Shown one piece after another: positions 1 to 8,095 of a stretch of DNA of 64,000 nt. A program made the position numbers and the translations under genes. Position 1 is the stretch's first letter, and the number at the start of each line of letters is the position of its first letter. This DNA is from Estrella lausannensis (GTDB lineage Bacteria > Chlamydiota > Chlamydiia > Chlamydiales > Criblamydiaceae). Below the pieces are notes generated by a model. That model was not told the origin of the DNA. It did no database searches and saw only the letters and a program-made list of their open reading frames with translations. The stretch lies in the NCBI RefSeq assembly GCF_900000175.1, contig NZ_CWGJ01000026.1, positions 124,001 to 188,000 of the forward strand, given 5' to 3'.

Positions 1-1
1 C

Positions 2-457
2 ATGGAGCTTGAGAAGCTGACGCTCTACACCGACGGAAAGAGGAAAATATCCTGTAAAGACGTGTCGGCATTATCTGAAGCAGTTTCCAAAGAAAGTGTA
101 TTTAAACTGGCGGAAGCGCTTTTTAACAGGGACGCCAGAAAGGCAATTTCGATACAGTCGGCCCTTAAGCGAGAAGGCATCCAGGCCATCGCGGAGATCA
201 AAATGCTGCGCCAGCAGTTTGAAGTGGAGCTGCAAGTGGCTATTTTAGCCAGCGAGGGCCATGATGAGGCGATCGCTGCTCTCTTTCCCTATATGAAGGG
301 ATTTATTTTACAGCAGCACAAAAAACAGGCGCTCACCTACGGTGCAGCCTCACTGAGAAAAGGACTCATCGCGATTGACAAGGCGGAGCTGATGCTGAAG
401 AGCGTTCCTGCCGACCCCGAGATGATTGTCGATAAACTTATAGCAGAACTTTGTTAA
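2..457 (+). CDS. holA: DNA polymerase III delta subunit, C-terminal part
   Basis: This is the C-terminal part of the clamp-loader delta subunit, which opens the beta sliding clamp during DNA replication. The visible 151 residues are all helical and match the delta collar and helical domains, including the characteristic stretch FKLAEALFNRDARKA followed by a RQF-containing helix. The family is normally about 330 residues, so the ATPase-like N-terminal half lies before the window and the first ATG is probably internal. The next gene starts 20 bases after the stop, which suggests one transcript. In C. trachomatis I recall the same neighbour pair (CT047, CT048). The assignment rests on family resemblance of a divergent protein. 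Confidence 0.72.
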   Translation: MELEKLTLYTDGKRKISCKDVSALSEAVSKESVFKLAEALFNRDARKAISIQSALKREGIQAIAEIKMLRQQFEVELQVAILASEGHDEAIAALFPYMKGFILQQHKKQALTYGAASLRKGLIAIDKAELMLKSVPADPEMIVDKLIAELC

Positions 458-477
458 TTGAATAAGGAAGTGAATAA

Positions 478-1194
478 ATGGCATTGAAACGAGGGGCATT
501 GGTGATTTTGCCCAACCTGATCGGAGAAGCGGCAGTAAAAGAAAATTTACCAGACGCTGTGGAAAAAGAGGTAGCCTCCTTAGACGGGCTGATTGCAGAG
601 AGTGAAACAGCAGGACGGCGCTTCCTGGGCCATTTTATCAAGGACAGAGCCGCGCAAGTGCCTATCGCTGTATTCACAAAAAAAACAAAGGATGAAGACA
701 TCGATTTTTATCTTGAGCCCATCCAGAAGGGAGAGAAATGGGGACTTGTATCCGATGCGGGCCTTCCGTGTATCGCAGATCCCGGCAGCAAGCTGGTCAT
801 GCGCGCAAGGAAAGTGGGAGTTAAGGTAAAAGCTTTGCCGGGACCCTCATCCATTATGCTCTCCCTGCAGCTTTCAGGACTTTCTGGTCAGCACTTCACC
901 TTTCATGGATATTTGCCGAAGGAGCACCCTCCGCTGATCAAGAAGATTCGGGAGATGGAAAAAACGATGAAAGCAACCGGTGCAACCCAGATCATGATTG
1001 AAGCCCCTTACCGCAACGGCTCGCTCTTGAATTTGCTCCTGGAGAACCTCGCCGACGACACTCTTTTATCGGTGATGTGGGACTTAACGCTTCCTTCCGA
1101 AGGCGGGATGACAGAGTCGGTAGCCACCTGGAAGAAGCTCGCTAAACCTCAACTCGATAAACGGCCCTCGGTCTTTTTGATTGGAAAGGAATAG
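478..1194 (+). CDS. SAM-dependent methyltransferase, tetrapyrrole methylase/RsmI-like family
   Basis: A 238-residue protein of the tetrapyrrole (corrin/porphyrin) methylase fold, the family that includes RsmI, the 16S rRNA C1402 2'-O-methyltransferase. The central motif GLVSDAGLPCIADPGSKLV and the following KALPGPSSIMLSLQLSGL match the AdoMet-binding loops of this family, and LPKEHPP corresponds to the conserved FHGYLPK segment. It is shorter than typical RsmI (about 280 residues), and the N-terminus (ALVILPNLIGE) resembles the YraL-type variant that I recall as CT048. Its exact target is therefore uncertain. It follows holA by 20 bases and precedes the ankyrin-like gene by 6, so the three may be co-transcribed. 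A purine-rich AATAAGGAAG sits just ahead of the ATG. Confidence 0.85.
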   Translation: MALKRGALVILPNLIGEAAVKENLPDAVEKEVASLDGLIAESETAGRRFLGHFIKDRAAQVPIAVFTKKTKDEDIDFYLEPIQKGEKWGLVSDAGLPCIADPGSKLVMRARKVGVKVKALPGPSSIMLSLQLSGLSGQHFTFHGYLPKEHPPLIKKIREMEKTMKATGATQIMIEAPYRNGSLLNLLLENLADDTLLSVMWDLTLPSEGGMTESVATWKKLAKPQLDKRPSVFLIGKE

Positions 1195-1200
1195 TGAAAG

Positions 1201-1887
1201 ATGACCTCTATTGGATATGTAGCGACAACAACAACTAGTACGCTCTTTACAAAAGAGGCGGACGATTATAAGGAAATCGTCAGCGCGATTGGCATCACCA
1301 CAACGAATGAAGCCTTCGATATTCTGGTTGCCGATGTGGTTGATTTCGATCCCAAAATAGGCGGCGCTTTCGGTATCACCGTCCTTGCTAAAAGTGCGCT
1401 TATGGGCAATGTCGAGTTGGTTGCGCATATCATCGCCAAGTATGGCAAGGAGATCGTCAACCATGGCGATATGTTCGGAATGCCCCCTATTGCGTATGCA
1501 GCCCACTGCATGGTGGTCGATAACGGGCTCCGGGTGGCCAAGGTGCTTGCCATGAATGGCGCCGATATCAACCTTGCCGTCAAACAGGGTTTTTTCATCC
1601 CCGAACTGATGCCCGTTCCTGATGGGGCGACAGCCCTTTGGATTGCCGTCCACAAAACATTCAACACTCCGATGGTGCGGTTTCTTCTAAGGCGGGGAGG
1701 GACTCTTAGCCCGGGGGCGGATTTGCCAGAGCCTAAGCTTGTTCTCAAAGCGCGGAAAATACTGCAGATCCAGAGGCTGCTCTTGACGGGCCACTTCAAA
1801 CGGGCGGGCACGGAAAACGACAGTTGTCTGGCGTCCCTTCCGTTGGAGATGTTTCAGAAAATTTATAACGAGGTTTCCTCTTATTAG
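1201..1887 (+). CDS. Ankyrin-repeat-like protein with F-box-like tail, effector candidate
   Basis: A 228-residue protein with no recognisable enzyme motif. The middle looks like degenerate ankyrin repeats: a block with 'LAKSALMGNVELVAHIIAKYG', then 'MPPIAYAAHCMVVDNG..VAKVLAMNGADINLAVKQG', then 'GATALWIAVHKTFNTPMVRFLLRRGG'. Each has the alternating helix pattern and the G-A-x-I or R-G-G turn typical of the fold. The last 15 residues contain LPLEMFQKIYNEV, which resembles the first helix of an F-box (LPxE..xxI). Ankyrin plus F-box-like combinations are common in proteins that intracellular bacteria secrete into protist hosts. It follows the methyltransferase by 6 bases. Function is inferred from repeats only. 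Confidence 0.75.
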   Translation: MTSIGYVATTTTSTLFTKEADDYKEIVSAIGITTTNEAFDILVADVVDFDPKIGGAFGITVLAKSALMGNVELVAHIIAKYGKEIVNHGDMFGMPPIAYAAHCMVVDNGLRVAKVLAMNGADINLAVKQGFFIPELMPVPDGATALWIAVHKTFNTPMVRFLLRRGGTLSPGADLPEPKLVLKARKILQIQRLLLTGHFKRAGTENDSCLASLPLEMFQKIYNEVSSY

Positions 1888-1891
1888 GTGC

Positions 1892-1945
1892 TAGTGCTTT
1901 GTCTGAAAAGGCTCCGATGGGCAAAACTTGTCAGACAGAGCGCTA
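1892..1945. terminator. Bidirectional hairpin between convergent genes
   Basis: TAGTGCTTTGTCTGA at 1892-1906 pairs with TCAGACAGAGCGCTA at 1931-1945, a 15-bp stem with two G-T pairs and a 24-base loop. It lies between the stop of the ankyrin-like gene (+) and the stop of hemW (-), where a shared terminator is expected. No long T-run follows on either side, so efficiency is unclear. Confidence 0.55.
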
Positions 1946-3097
1946 GATTAACTCGGATGCGACGTCGTTGAAAAAAAGGCGCCCTTTTTCGGTAAGGGAG
2001 ATTCTTGCGCCATCTGTGCGAAGAAATTCCTTCTTCTCCAGATTAGCCACCTCTTCCATGAGTTTTTGGGAAAGTGGCATAAACCTCTCCTCAAATTCTT
2101 TGATGGCGACACCTTGAGAGAGCCGAAGGCTGATTGTGAAAAGCTCCCTGAGCTTGCCCTCTCTTTCGAGCTCTTCTTCGAAGTCGATCGGGCTGTCTCC
2201 CTCTTTGCAGAGCTTAAGATATGTTTTGAGATTTTCCGTATTGCGCAGTCTCTTGCCGCCCAGATAACTGAAGGCGGACGGGCCGAATCCAAAAAATTCT
2301 CTTCCAAGCCAGTAGCCGGTGTTGTGGCGGGAGTAAAAGCCGGTCTTGGCAAAAGCGGAGATCTCATAGCGGTGAAGGTTTTCCCGCTCAAAATGATCGA
2401 CAGCATGCAAAAGCATATCTTTGGCCTCCTCATCGGAAGGAAGGAGTAGGCTCAATGCGCTTTTTTTTCGATAAAAGGAAGTGCCTTCCTCAAAGGTGAG
2501 GTTGTAGAGTGAAAGATGGGTGATCGGCAGGTCGGTTGCTGTCTGAAGAGTGTTGTCCCATGACTTCTTCGTCTGTCCCGGAATTTCATACATCAGATCA
2601 ATCGTGATATTGTCGATTCCCGCTTCGGCCGAGGCCAAGACGGCGTCACGCCCTTTTTGGGCGCTATGCTCCCGTGTCAGAGACAGAAGCAGGGCGTCGT
2701 CAAAGCTTTGGATGCCGATGCTGGCTCTGTTGATGCCGGCAGATTTGAAATGGTGAAAAGTCTCTTTGGAACACGATTCCGGGTTGAACTCCATCGTGAT
2801 TTCCGTATCAGAGGGCGAAAAGGCGATAGCCCTAGTGACCTCGTTGAGTACGGTCTCGATATGCATTGCAGAGAGAAGGGAGGGGGTGCCGCCGCCAAAA
2901 TAAATTGAGACCAGTTTTCTCTTTTTTAAGATGGGGGCGGCTCTTTTAATCTCTTGGATAAACCCCTGTACTAAGCTCTCATGGAGCTCTTTGTCATCCT
3001 TTACGACAAAAAAATGGCAATATCCGCACTTTTTTTTGCAGAAAGGAACATGAAAATACAGGCTGATTTCCTCAGGCTGGGGAAGAGGTATTACCAT
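1943..3097 (-). CDS. hemW: Radical SAM protein HemW (coproporphyrinogen III oxidase-like)
   Basis: A 384-residue radical SAM enzyme. The N-terminal FHVPFCKKKCGYCHFF carries the CxxxCxxC motif for the 4Fe-4S cluster, followed by YFGGGTPSLL and FNPES, the AdoMet-binding hallmarks of the HemN/HemW family. The extra Cys after the cluster motif that marks true HemN is absent, and the length is nearer HemW (about 380) than HemN (about 450), so a haem-chaperone role is more likely than coproporphyrinogen oxidation. It overlaps the upstream acidic-protein gene by 7 bases, indicating translational coupling. I recall the same pair in C. trachomatis as CT052 and CT053. Confidence 0.9.
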   Translation of the reverse strand: MVIPLPQPEEISLYFHVPFCKKKCGYCHFFVVKDDKELHESLVQGFIQEIKRAAPILKKRKLVSIYFGGGTPSLLSAMHIETVLNEVTRAIAFSPSDTEITMEFNPESCSKETFHHFKSAGINRASIGIQSFDDALLLSLTREHSAQKGRDAVLASAEAGIDNITIDLMYEIPGQTKKSWDNTLQTATDLPITHLSLYNLTFEEGTSFYRKKSALSLLLPSDEEAKDMLLHAVDHFERENLHRYEISAFAKTGFYSRHNTGYWLGREFFGFGPSAFSYLGGKRLRNTENLKTYLKLCKEGDSPIDFEEELEREGKLRELFTISLRLSQGVAIKEFEERFMPLSQKLMEEVANLEKKEFLRTDGARISLTEKGRLFFNDVASELI

Positions 3098-3576
3098 TCA
3101 TTTGCGTCAGGGTCGACGATGTTTTTAGCTCCGCGGCGCCATCTGTTTTTCTCGGAAAAGAAGGATTCGTCTTCTTCGTCCGTTGCAGTGTGGTGCTCTC
3201 CTTCCTCTTCATCATCATCTGAGCGCTCCTCGCCCTCACCGCTTTCTGTATCGTGGGTTTCGGTGTCAAAGTCAACGCTTGTGTCATGGACTCCGGCGCT
3301 CGTGTCACCGATGTCGATGTCAGGAATAGTGGGGATTTCTTGGTAACCGCCTCTTTGCTGCTGTCTTTTGGGCGCAGCAAATTCTTCTTCTTCGCCGCTC
3401 ATTTTCAGGAAGTGGAGGCGCTCTTTTTCCTCTTCAATCTTGGTTTTTACCTGCTCGATTTCTTCCTTATGACGCTCTTGGTCTTTCTTAGGAACTAGTC
3501 CCATCTTTAGCCACTGCTCTAAATCGGCAAGCTCTTGCTCGAGTTTTTTTAGCCTTTCGCTTTTAACATGTCTCAT
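3091..3576 (-). CDS. Small acidic coiled-coil protein (CT053-like)
   Basis: About 161 residues from the ATG at 3576, chosen over an upstream TTG because AGAGAG lies 7-12 bases before it. Residues 1-60 are a charged coiled coil (KSERLKKLEQELADLEQW and a following EEIEQVKTKIEEEKERL). The second half is a long acidic, Ser/Thr/Asp/Glu-rich, probably disordered region, ending in a basic patch and a tail (NIVDPDANEW). No known domain is visible. Position between hemW and the suc genes matches the conserved chlamydial hypothetical that I remember as CT053. Function unknown. Confidence 0.75.
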   Translation of the reverse strand: MRHVKSERLKKLEQELADLEQWLKMGLVPKKDQERHKEEIEQVKTKIEEEKERLHFLKMSGEEEEFAAPKRQQQRGGYQEIPTIPDIDIGDTSAGVHDTSVDFDTETHDTESGEGEERSDDDEEEGEHHTATDEEDESFFSEKNRWRRGAKNIVDPDANEW

Positions 3577-4123
3577 CGCACACTCTCTAAACAAGATTTA
3601 TTGATATACGCATTATTGCATTTCTTGAATGCTATCCACCGGTAGGATTTGTCTTTTAACTCTCGCAGGAGAGTGATCCTTCCAACTTTCCAATCCATCA
3701 GCAAGTTGGTCGAAATCCAAATCTGTTAACAGGTCCTTATAATCACTAAAAAGTCAGAAACCTGACCTGTGGATATCCTCACGTAAATGATGATGGGTTT
3801 TCATTTCGCGAGGCAGATAAACACTTTTTTGCGGTAGCAATAAAAAAAGTGCACCGCAGGATAACACCCCACACATAAATAGTCTAGCATTTTTTTGATT
3901 TATAGAGGAACATATAGCCGCATTTAATTTTATTTTCCTGCGGCAAGTCGTTGGATTGGATGAGTATACCGAAAGGATCTCAAAATTTGGGATTTTGGCT
4001 TTGAGAAAGCTCCCCAAGATTGAAAGATCACAAGTCACCTCGTATTGCTAATGCCGGGGGTATCTCGGCCGGGCGGCCAAAAGACGGGAGTGTCTCCCAT
4101 CTTCTAAGAGACTGGCCGCACGA
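3577..4123. other. Intergenic region with a one-armed family A repeat
   Basis: About 550 bases separate the acidic-protein gene from the ccsA stop. Apart from the family A repeat arm at 3965-4050, nothing gene-like is convincing. An open frame on the minus strand (3754-4038) begins inside the repeat and its product has no family features, so it is not called. Confidence 0.6.
3965..4050. repeat. Family A palindromic element, one arm only
   Basis: Starts TATACCGAAAGGATCTCAAA and continues through the inner segment GATTGAAAGATCACAAGTCA, then stops near the expected centre. The second arm is missing, so this is a decayed or deleted copy of the family described in the findings. Confidence 0.8.
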
Positions 4124-5971
4124 TCAGGCGGCGACTCTCTTTCTGATACTGACAAGGCCGATAAAAAGCAGTTCGGCAAGGCAGAAGGCGACAAACCACT
4201 CAGAGCCTCCCGATCCAAAGCCGTAGCTGTGCAATCCGGTTCCTAACAGGTAGTTCACACCATACCAGGTAAATCCAATCAACAGCGCACCTACAATGGC
4301 CCCCATGGATAGTCCGGCTTCTTTAATCATTCCAAACCGATAGAGATGGATCAGGATCAGGTAGAGGCAGCTTGAGATGAAAGCCCAACTCTCTTTTGGA
4401 TCCCAGTCCCAAAATCTGCCCCAGCTCTGCTGCGCCCAAACCCCTCCAAGAATCGTCCCCGAAATTAGCAAAAAAGTGCCGGTATATAGAATAATGAGGA
4501 TCAGTGACGACAGTGATGAGGCCAAGTCGCTCTTTACCTTGTTTGAGTTAAGCCAAAGATGCACATGCGCCACAGCAGAGGCGACGATGAAGAAAGCGTA
4601 GCTTGAAACGACCATCAAGACGTGGATGATCAACCAAAAGCGAGAGTTTAGCACTGCCGGGGCATTCTCCAAATTGCTATCAGGGAAGGCAACACGCGTC
4701 AGGAATAAAAGGGCTGAAGCTGTGAGAGCGCCTCCAATGAGCGGTAGCTTTGACGGGAAGGTTCTGAGGAAGAGCAGGGAGATGACTGCCGCCACAAAAG
4801 GTACAAAGAGCAAAGATTCCAGCATGTTGGAGACGGGGGGCCGCTCGAGAATATAAATTCGTAGCGCAAGGAGGCAGGCGTTCATCAGCAGGGCCAGGGA
4901 ATAGGCGAAAAGTCCGTAAGATCTGGCCCCGGTCCACTTCAGGGAAAGGGCTATCAGGACGGCTGCCGTCAGATAGAGAAAAGCTGTTAGACCGACGAGG
5001 TCATACCGGATGTAAAAAAGTTCCGCTTTGAGCTGAAGGGCCGTCGGGAAGCTGCCCTGGGTTGTTAGCAGAAAATCTTGGTACCTCTGATGTAAAACGA
5101 GTCCCAGTGCGTTTTGATTCTCCTGGAAAGCTGCCGTGCCAAAGCTGTCCACCAGGGCGACCGCTGCTTTTTGGATCTCAGGGTGGAAGTCGGCTGTTCC
5201 GAAGGATGGATCATGGCTGAGGGAGGCGCTGAGAGGTAGCCAGCGGTCGGAAGGCCTTTTGCCCGGAATCATCCGCATACCCAGCTCGGCAGAAGAGTTA
5301 AGTCTTGCATCAGCTGAAAGTTGGTTGCTTTTTGCGGAAAATAACTGATAGAGGCGGTAGAGTCTCTCCGCCTCTTGCTGGGATCGAAGGTCTTCGAAAA
5401 GCGAAGACGCCTCGATCTTCTCACCTCGCCCCAGCAGATTCCAGCTGTTTGCTTTTGAAGTTTTGTGAATGAACAAAGCAGGGGAGGGGCCCTCTCTTCT
5501 GAGCTTGACCGATAGCCCCGGTGCTAAGTTATTCAAATTGACAGTTTCCCCTTGCTGGTAGGGTAGTTTTTCCTGCTGGATGAAGCGGGCGATGAGCGGC
5601 GGCAGCGTCTTTTTTACAAAACCGGCATCGCTCTCGAACAGTCTTAGTAGTTCAGCAGCAGTCAGGTTTGTTTCGCTTCTTTCGGGCAGATTCACATCGA
5701 TGAATTTTAAGACTTGAAGCTGCCGCCAATTCATTAGCTCCAGCATTAGAACCCGCGTGGGGTCGGAAGAGGTCTTTCCCAAGAGGCGCTCTTCAGTATT
5801 TTTAACGAAGGCTTCAAAAGGGCGATAGCGTCCCTGGTAGAGAACGGGTGCTGATGCCAGAGGGTCGGCGTTGATCGTCTGAAAGAGCCAGATTCCCAGA
5901 GGAATGAGGAATAAGAGACCGAAAATAAAACTGACTTTCAGGGTGTTTAAAGGGTTGTGTCTATTGTGCAT
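4124..5971 (-). CDS. ccsA: Cytochrome c biogenesis protein CcsA (system II haem exporter subunit)
   Basis: A 615-residue membrane protein with one N-terminal membrane anchor (FIFGLLFLIPLGIWLF), a roughly 280-residue extracytoplasmic region, then about eight membrane segments. The C-terminal half holds the WWD haem-handling motif, SWGRFWDWDPKESWAF, and histidines in VASAVAHVHLWL. These define CcsA/ResC of cytochrome c maturation system II, which moves haem outward and, with ResB, attaches it to apocytochrome CxxCH sites. The long N-terminal part with LYQGRYRPFEAFVKN resembles the 'GR.KP.DTF' segment of CcsA-like proteins from Bacteroidetes and Planctomycetes. Its partner resB is 2.1 kb upstream on the same strand, separated by two opposite-strand genes. 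No strong ribosome binding site precedes the ATG. Confidence 0.9.
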   Translation of the reverse strand: MHNRHNPLNTLKVSFIFGLLFLIPLGIWLFQTINADPLASAPVLYQGRYRPFEAFVKNTEERLLGKTSSDPTRVLMLELMNWRQLQVLKFIDVNLPERSETNLTAAELLRLFESDAGFVKKTLPPLIARFIQQEKLPYQQGETVNLNNLAPGLSVKLRREGPSPALFIHKTSKANSWNLLGRGEKIEASSLFEDLRSQQEAERLYRLYQLFSAKSNQLSADARLNSSAELGMRMIPGKRPSDRWLPLSASLSHDPSFGTADFHPEIQKAAVALVDSFGTAAFQENQNALGLVLHQRYQDFLLTTQGSFPTALQLKAELFYIRYDLVGLTAFLYLTAAVLIALSLKWTGARSYGLFAYSLALLMNACLLALRIYILERPPVSNMLESLLFVPFVAAVISLLFLRTFPSKLPLIGGALTASALLFLTRVAFPDSNLENAPAVLNSRFWLIIHVLMVVSSYAFFIVASAVAHVHLWLNSNKVKSDLASSLSSLILIILYTGTFLLISGTILGGVWAQQSWGRFWDWDPKESWAFISSCLYLILIHLYRFGMIKEAGLSMGAIVGALLIGFTWYGVNYLLGTGLHSYGFGSGGSEWFVAFCLAELLFIGLVSIRKRVAA

Positions 5972-6320
5972 GATGACACCATACTAAAACCTCTTTTCCA
6001 TTTCTAGCCCCATTTAAAAGACTGTTAACGGATGCGGGTTTTGTTGAACCGACCTTGTGATTATTTTTTGGTTCACTATCCGATACTGCGTCTTGACCCC
6101 AAAAAGCGAATCAAAAGTTGGTCAAAATCATCCCCAAAATCAAGAGAAACCAAATCTTCTGCAGCCTTCAAGGGGTCTATCCGCCTAATTCGCTAAATTG
6201 TGTAATATTAAAGAACTATTAAGATTGATTGTTTTTGTCTTTATAACAACTTAATTATTTGCGGTTAGTATTAATGCTTATTCAACAGATGTTAATTATT
6301 TTTTAAGTAAAAGGTTGTGT
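5972..6320. other. Intergenic region between divergent genes, with family B repeat remnant
   Basis: About 350 bases lie between ccsA (-) and the first Inc-like gene (+). Positions 6015-6165 resemble a decayed family B element. The last 130 bases are strongly AT-rich and probably carry the plus-strand promoter; TATAAC occurs at about 6242, but I see no well-spaced -35 box. Confidence 0.5.
6015..6165. repeat. Degenerate family B element
   Basis: Begins AAAAGACTGTTAACGGATGC, matching the left end of the intact family B copy at 53470 (TTAGAGACTGTCAGCGGATT). It also shares an internal segment (CTTGACCCCAAAAAGCGAAT against GTTGACCTCCAAAAAACGAA). The right end is not recognisable. Confidence 0.55.
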
Positions 6321-7025
6321 ATGGGCATGATGCCAGTGAATTATTCTCCGGATGTTGTCTTTGTCAATGGTTTGAAAGAGTGGACCTGCTCTGACAAAAA
6401 AACAGTCGCTCAAGGATTGACGCGTCTTGTTTCCGCCGTGGCCTTTCCTATCATCACTCTTCTGGGGGCTCTTTACAATGCAGTTGCTTTCGCGATCAAG
6501 GTCCCTCTGACCTTAATTCGATACACCATCGGCTTCATCCCCACTAAAGAGGGAAGGGTCGCCGATCTGCTTCCTGAAGATACGACGATGAAGCACATGA
6601 TGTGGCACGTCTACAGGATAGTTTTCACTTCCGCTAATATCGTTGTTTTCCACCCTCTTCTGCTCCTGAATCCAGAGGTCGGCATCGCTTACCATGAAGT
6701 GCTGGGACTTGTCCCCCGAGAGGATTCTTTTGTTCGGCAAAGAAAGAGAGAGGATGGCGAAGCTTCCGTTGTTTCTCCGCAATCGAACTCGATCCCTCCG
6801 CAGCAATCGCACTCGATCCCCCCACCGCCGAACCCTGAAAACTTCAAAACCTTCAAGTTGAAAACATGGAAGGAAAAGCAGGCAGAAGCAGCTAACGGCC
6901 GCGCCTCTCCGGTTCAAGAGAAAAAAACCGAAGTAAAACCGAAGAAAGATCATCCGAAGGGCTTTGGGGGATTTGACCCAACAGCAAGTCCTCTCTTCGC
7001 CAAGGCGAAAGCCAACTTAGTTTAG
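6321..7025 (+). CDS. Inclusion-membrane-like protein, paralogue 1
   Basis: About 234 residues from the ATG at 6321, preceded by AAAGG at a good distance; a TTG 6 bases earlier is less likely. Residues 30-75 form a long hydrophobic block with a short break (VAFPIITLLGALYNAVAFAI, then LTLIRYTIGFIPTKEG), followed by a second hydrophobic stretch (VFTSANIVVFHPLLLL). The remainder is polar, proline-rich (SIPPPPNP) and lysine-rich. The hydrophobic domain is nearly identical in arrangement to that of the next gene, so the two arose by duplication. A bilobed hydrophobic region with a hydrophilic tail is typical of chlamydial Inc proteins. That role is inferred; there is no enzyme motif. Confidence 0.75.
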   Translation: MGMMPVNYSPDVVFVNGLKEWTCSDKKTVAQGLTRLVSAVAFPIITLLGALYNAVAFAIKVPLTLIRYTIGFIPTKEGRVADLLPEDTTMKHMMWHVYRIVFTSANIVVFHPLLLLNPEVGIAYHEVLGLVPREDSFVRQRKREDGEASVVSPQSNSIPPQQSHSIPPPPNPENFKTFKLKTWKEKQAEAANGRASPVQEKKTEVKPKKDHPKGFGGFDPTASPLFAKAKANLV

Positions 7026-7036
7026 GAGTTAGAAAG

Positions 7037-8095
7037 ATGGAACTATTACCAGTAAGAAATTCAGTCGACAGCCTCTTCTATAGAGGTATTGAGCATCTAA
7101 ACCACTCCGAAAGCGGCTTTGTGAAGCAAGCTGTGACAAGAGCCGTCCAGATGGTAGCGATCCCTCCTATCATGATCTTGTCCGTTCTTTACAACGCTTT
7201 TGCGATTGCTTTAAAAGCCCCGGTGACGCTCATGCGCTACACGATCGGATTCATTCCCACGGAAAAGGGGAAGTTGGCCGACATGTTTCCCGAGGATTCA
7301 ACTGCCTCGCACATGGCTTGGCACGCTTATAAAATTCTCCTTTTCTGGGTCGACATCGTCCCTCTTTACCTGGTGGGCATTATCCACCCGGGCGCGAACG
7401 TGTTTATCCACAAAAAAATGGCTCTGATCCCATCCATCAAGATTGATATCGAAGTGGATAAAACGAGCCCCGAAAGCCCCAAAGTGAACATCGAAGTGAC
7501 TGTTTCCGCACCATCTGTGCTTCCGCCCCCCGTGCCATCATTTTCGCCCCCACTACCACCCCCATTACCGCCACCCAATTGGAAGGTTGCTGAGAAAGCG
7601 GTCACTACCCCCTCAACGAATGCAACAGGAAAAAAGACAAGGCCTCTCCCTAAAATCCCGATGGAGGCCTTGCTGAAAAAAGCGATTGGAGACCACCAAA
7701 AAAAGGCGCAGAAGCTTGCAGAATCGGGACAAACCATCGAATCCCTTATCCCCAAAAAGGATAAGATGATGGGGATGTTCAACATGACCATCATCAATCA
7801 GAAATTGGCGTTCATCGAAGCCAAACAAGAGGACGATTCGATAGACGAAACCCCTACGTTAGATAGCGAGTGGGAAACCGACGATTTGCCCCCGTTCGAT
7901 CCATCTCCTATTCTCGATGATACGTTGAGCGCCATTATGAACGCTCCTAAAGTGACGTATCAACTTGAAGAGGTTACTGACAAAACACCTGTGCATGTAG
8001 TGCCGACAGATATTGCCAACAGCGATCACTACAAAAAGATGGCCTTCCTGCATAAGATGCAGGAGGAGGATGATTCGGACTGGGAGATTGACTAG
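7037..8095 (+). CDS. Inclusion-membrane-like protein with polyproline and acidic-Trp tail, paralogue 2
   Basis: A 352-residue paralogue of the preceding gene, 11 bases downstream, with AGGAGTT ahead of the ATG. The shared N-terminal domain (residues about 25-125) has hydrophobic segments IPPIMILSVLYNAFAIALKA and ILLFWVDIVPLYLVGII and the signature RYTIGFIPTEKGKLADMFPE. Then come a polyproline region (PPLPPPLPPP), a helix ALLKKAIGDHQKKA, and two acidic patches containing Trp: DSEWETDD and the extreme C-terminus EEDDSDWEID. Polyproline, WH2-like and acidic-Trp elements in this order recall actin nucleation-promoting factors, but the WH2 match is weak. The stop overlaps the convergent resB stop by 4 bases. 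It probably sits in the inclusion membrane facing host cytoplasm; this is inferred. Confidence 0.75.
   Translation: MELLPVRNSVDSLFYRGIEHLNHSESGFVKQAVTRAVQMVAIPPIMILSVLYNAFAIALKAPVTLMRYTIGFIPTEKGKLADMFPEDSTASHMAWHAYKILLFWVDIVPLYLVGIIHPGANVFIHKKMALIPSIKIDIEVDKTSPESPKVNIEVTVSAPSVLPPPVPSFSPPLPPPLPPPNWKVAEKAVTTPSTNATGKKTRPLPKIPMEALLKKAIGDHQKKAQKLAESGQTIESLIPKKDKMMGMFNMTIINQKLAFIEAKQEDDSIDETPTLDSEWETDDLPPFDPSPILDDTLSAIMNAPKVTYQLEEVTDKTPVHVVPTDIANSDHYKKMAFLHKMQEEDDSDWEID

Noticed and set aside
3754-4038. Minus-strand open frame of 94 codons
   Set aside because: Starts inside the one-armed family A repeat, overlaps nothing conserved and its sequence has no domain.
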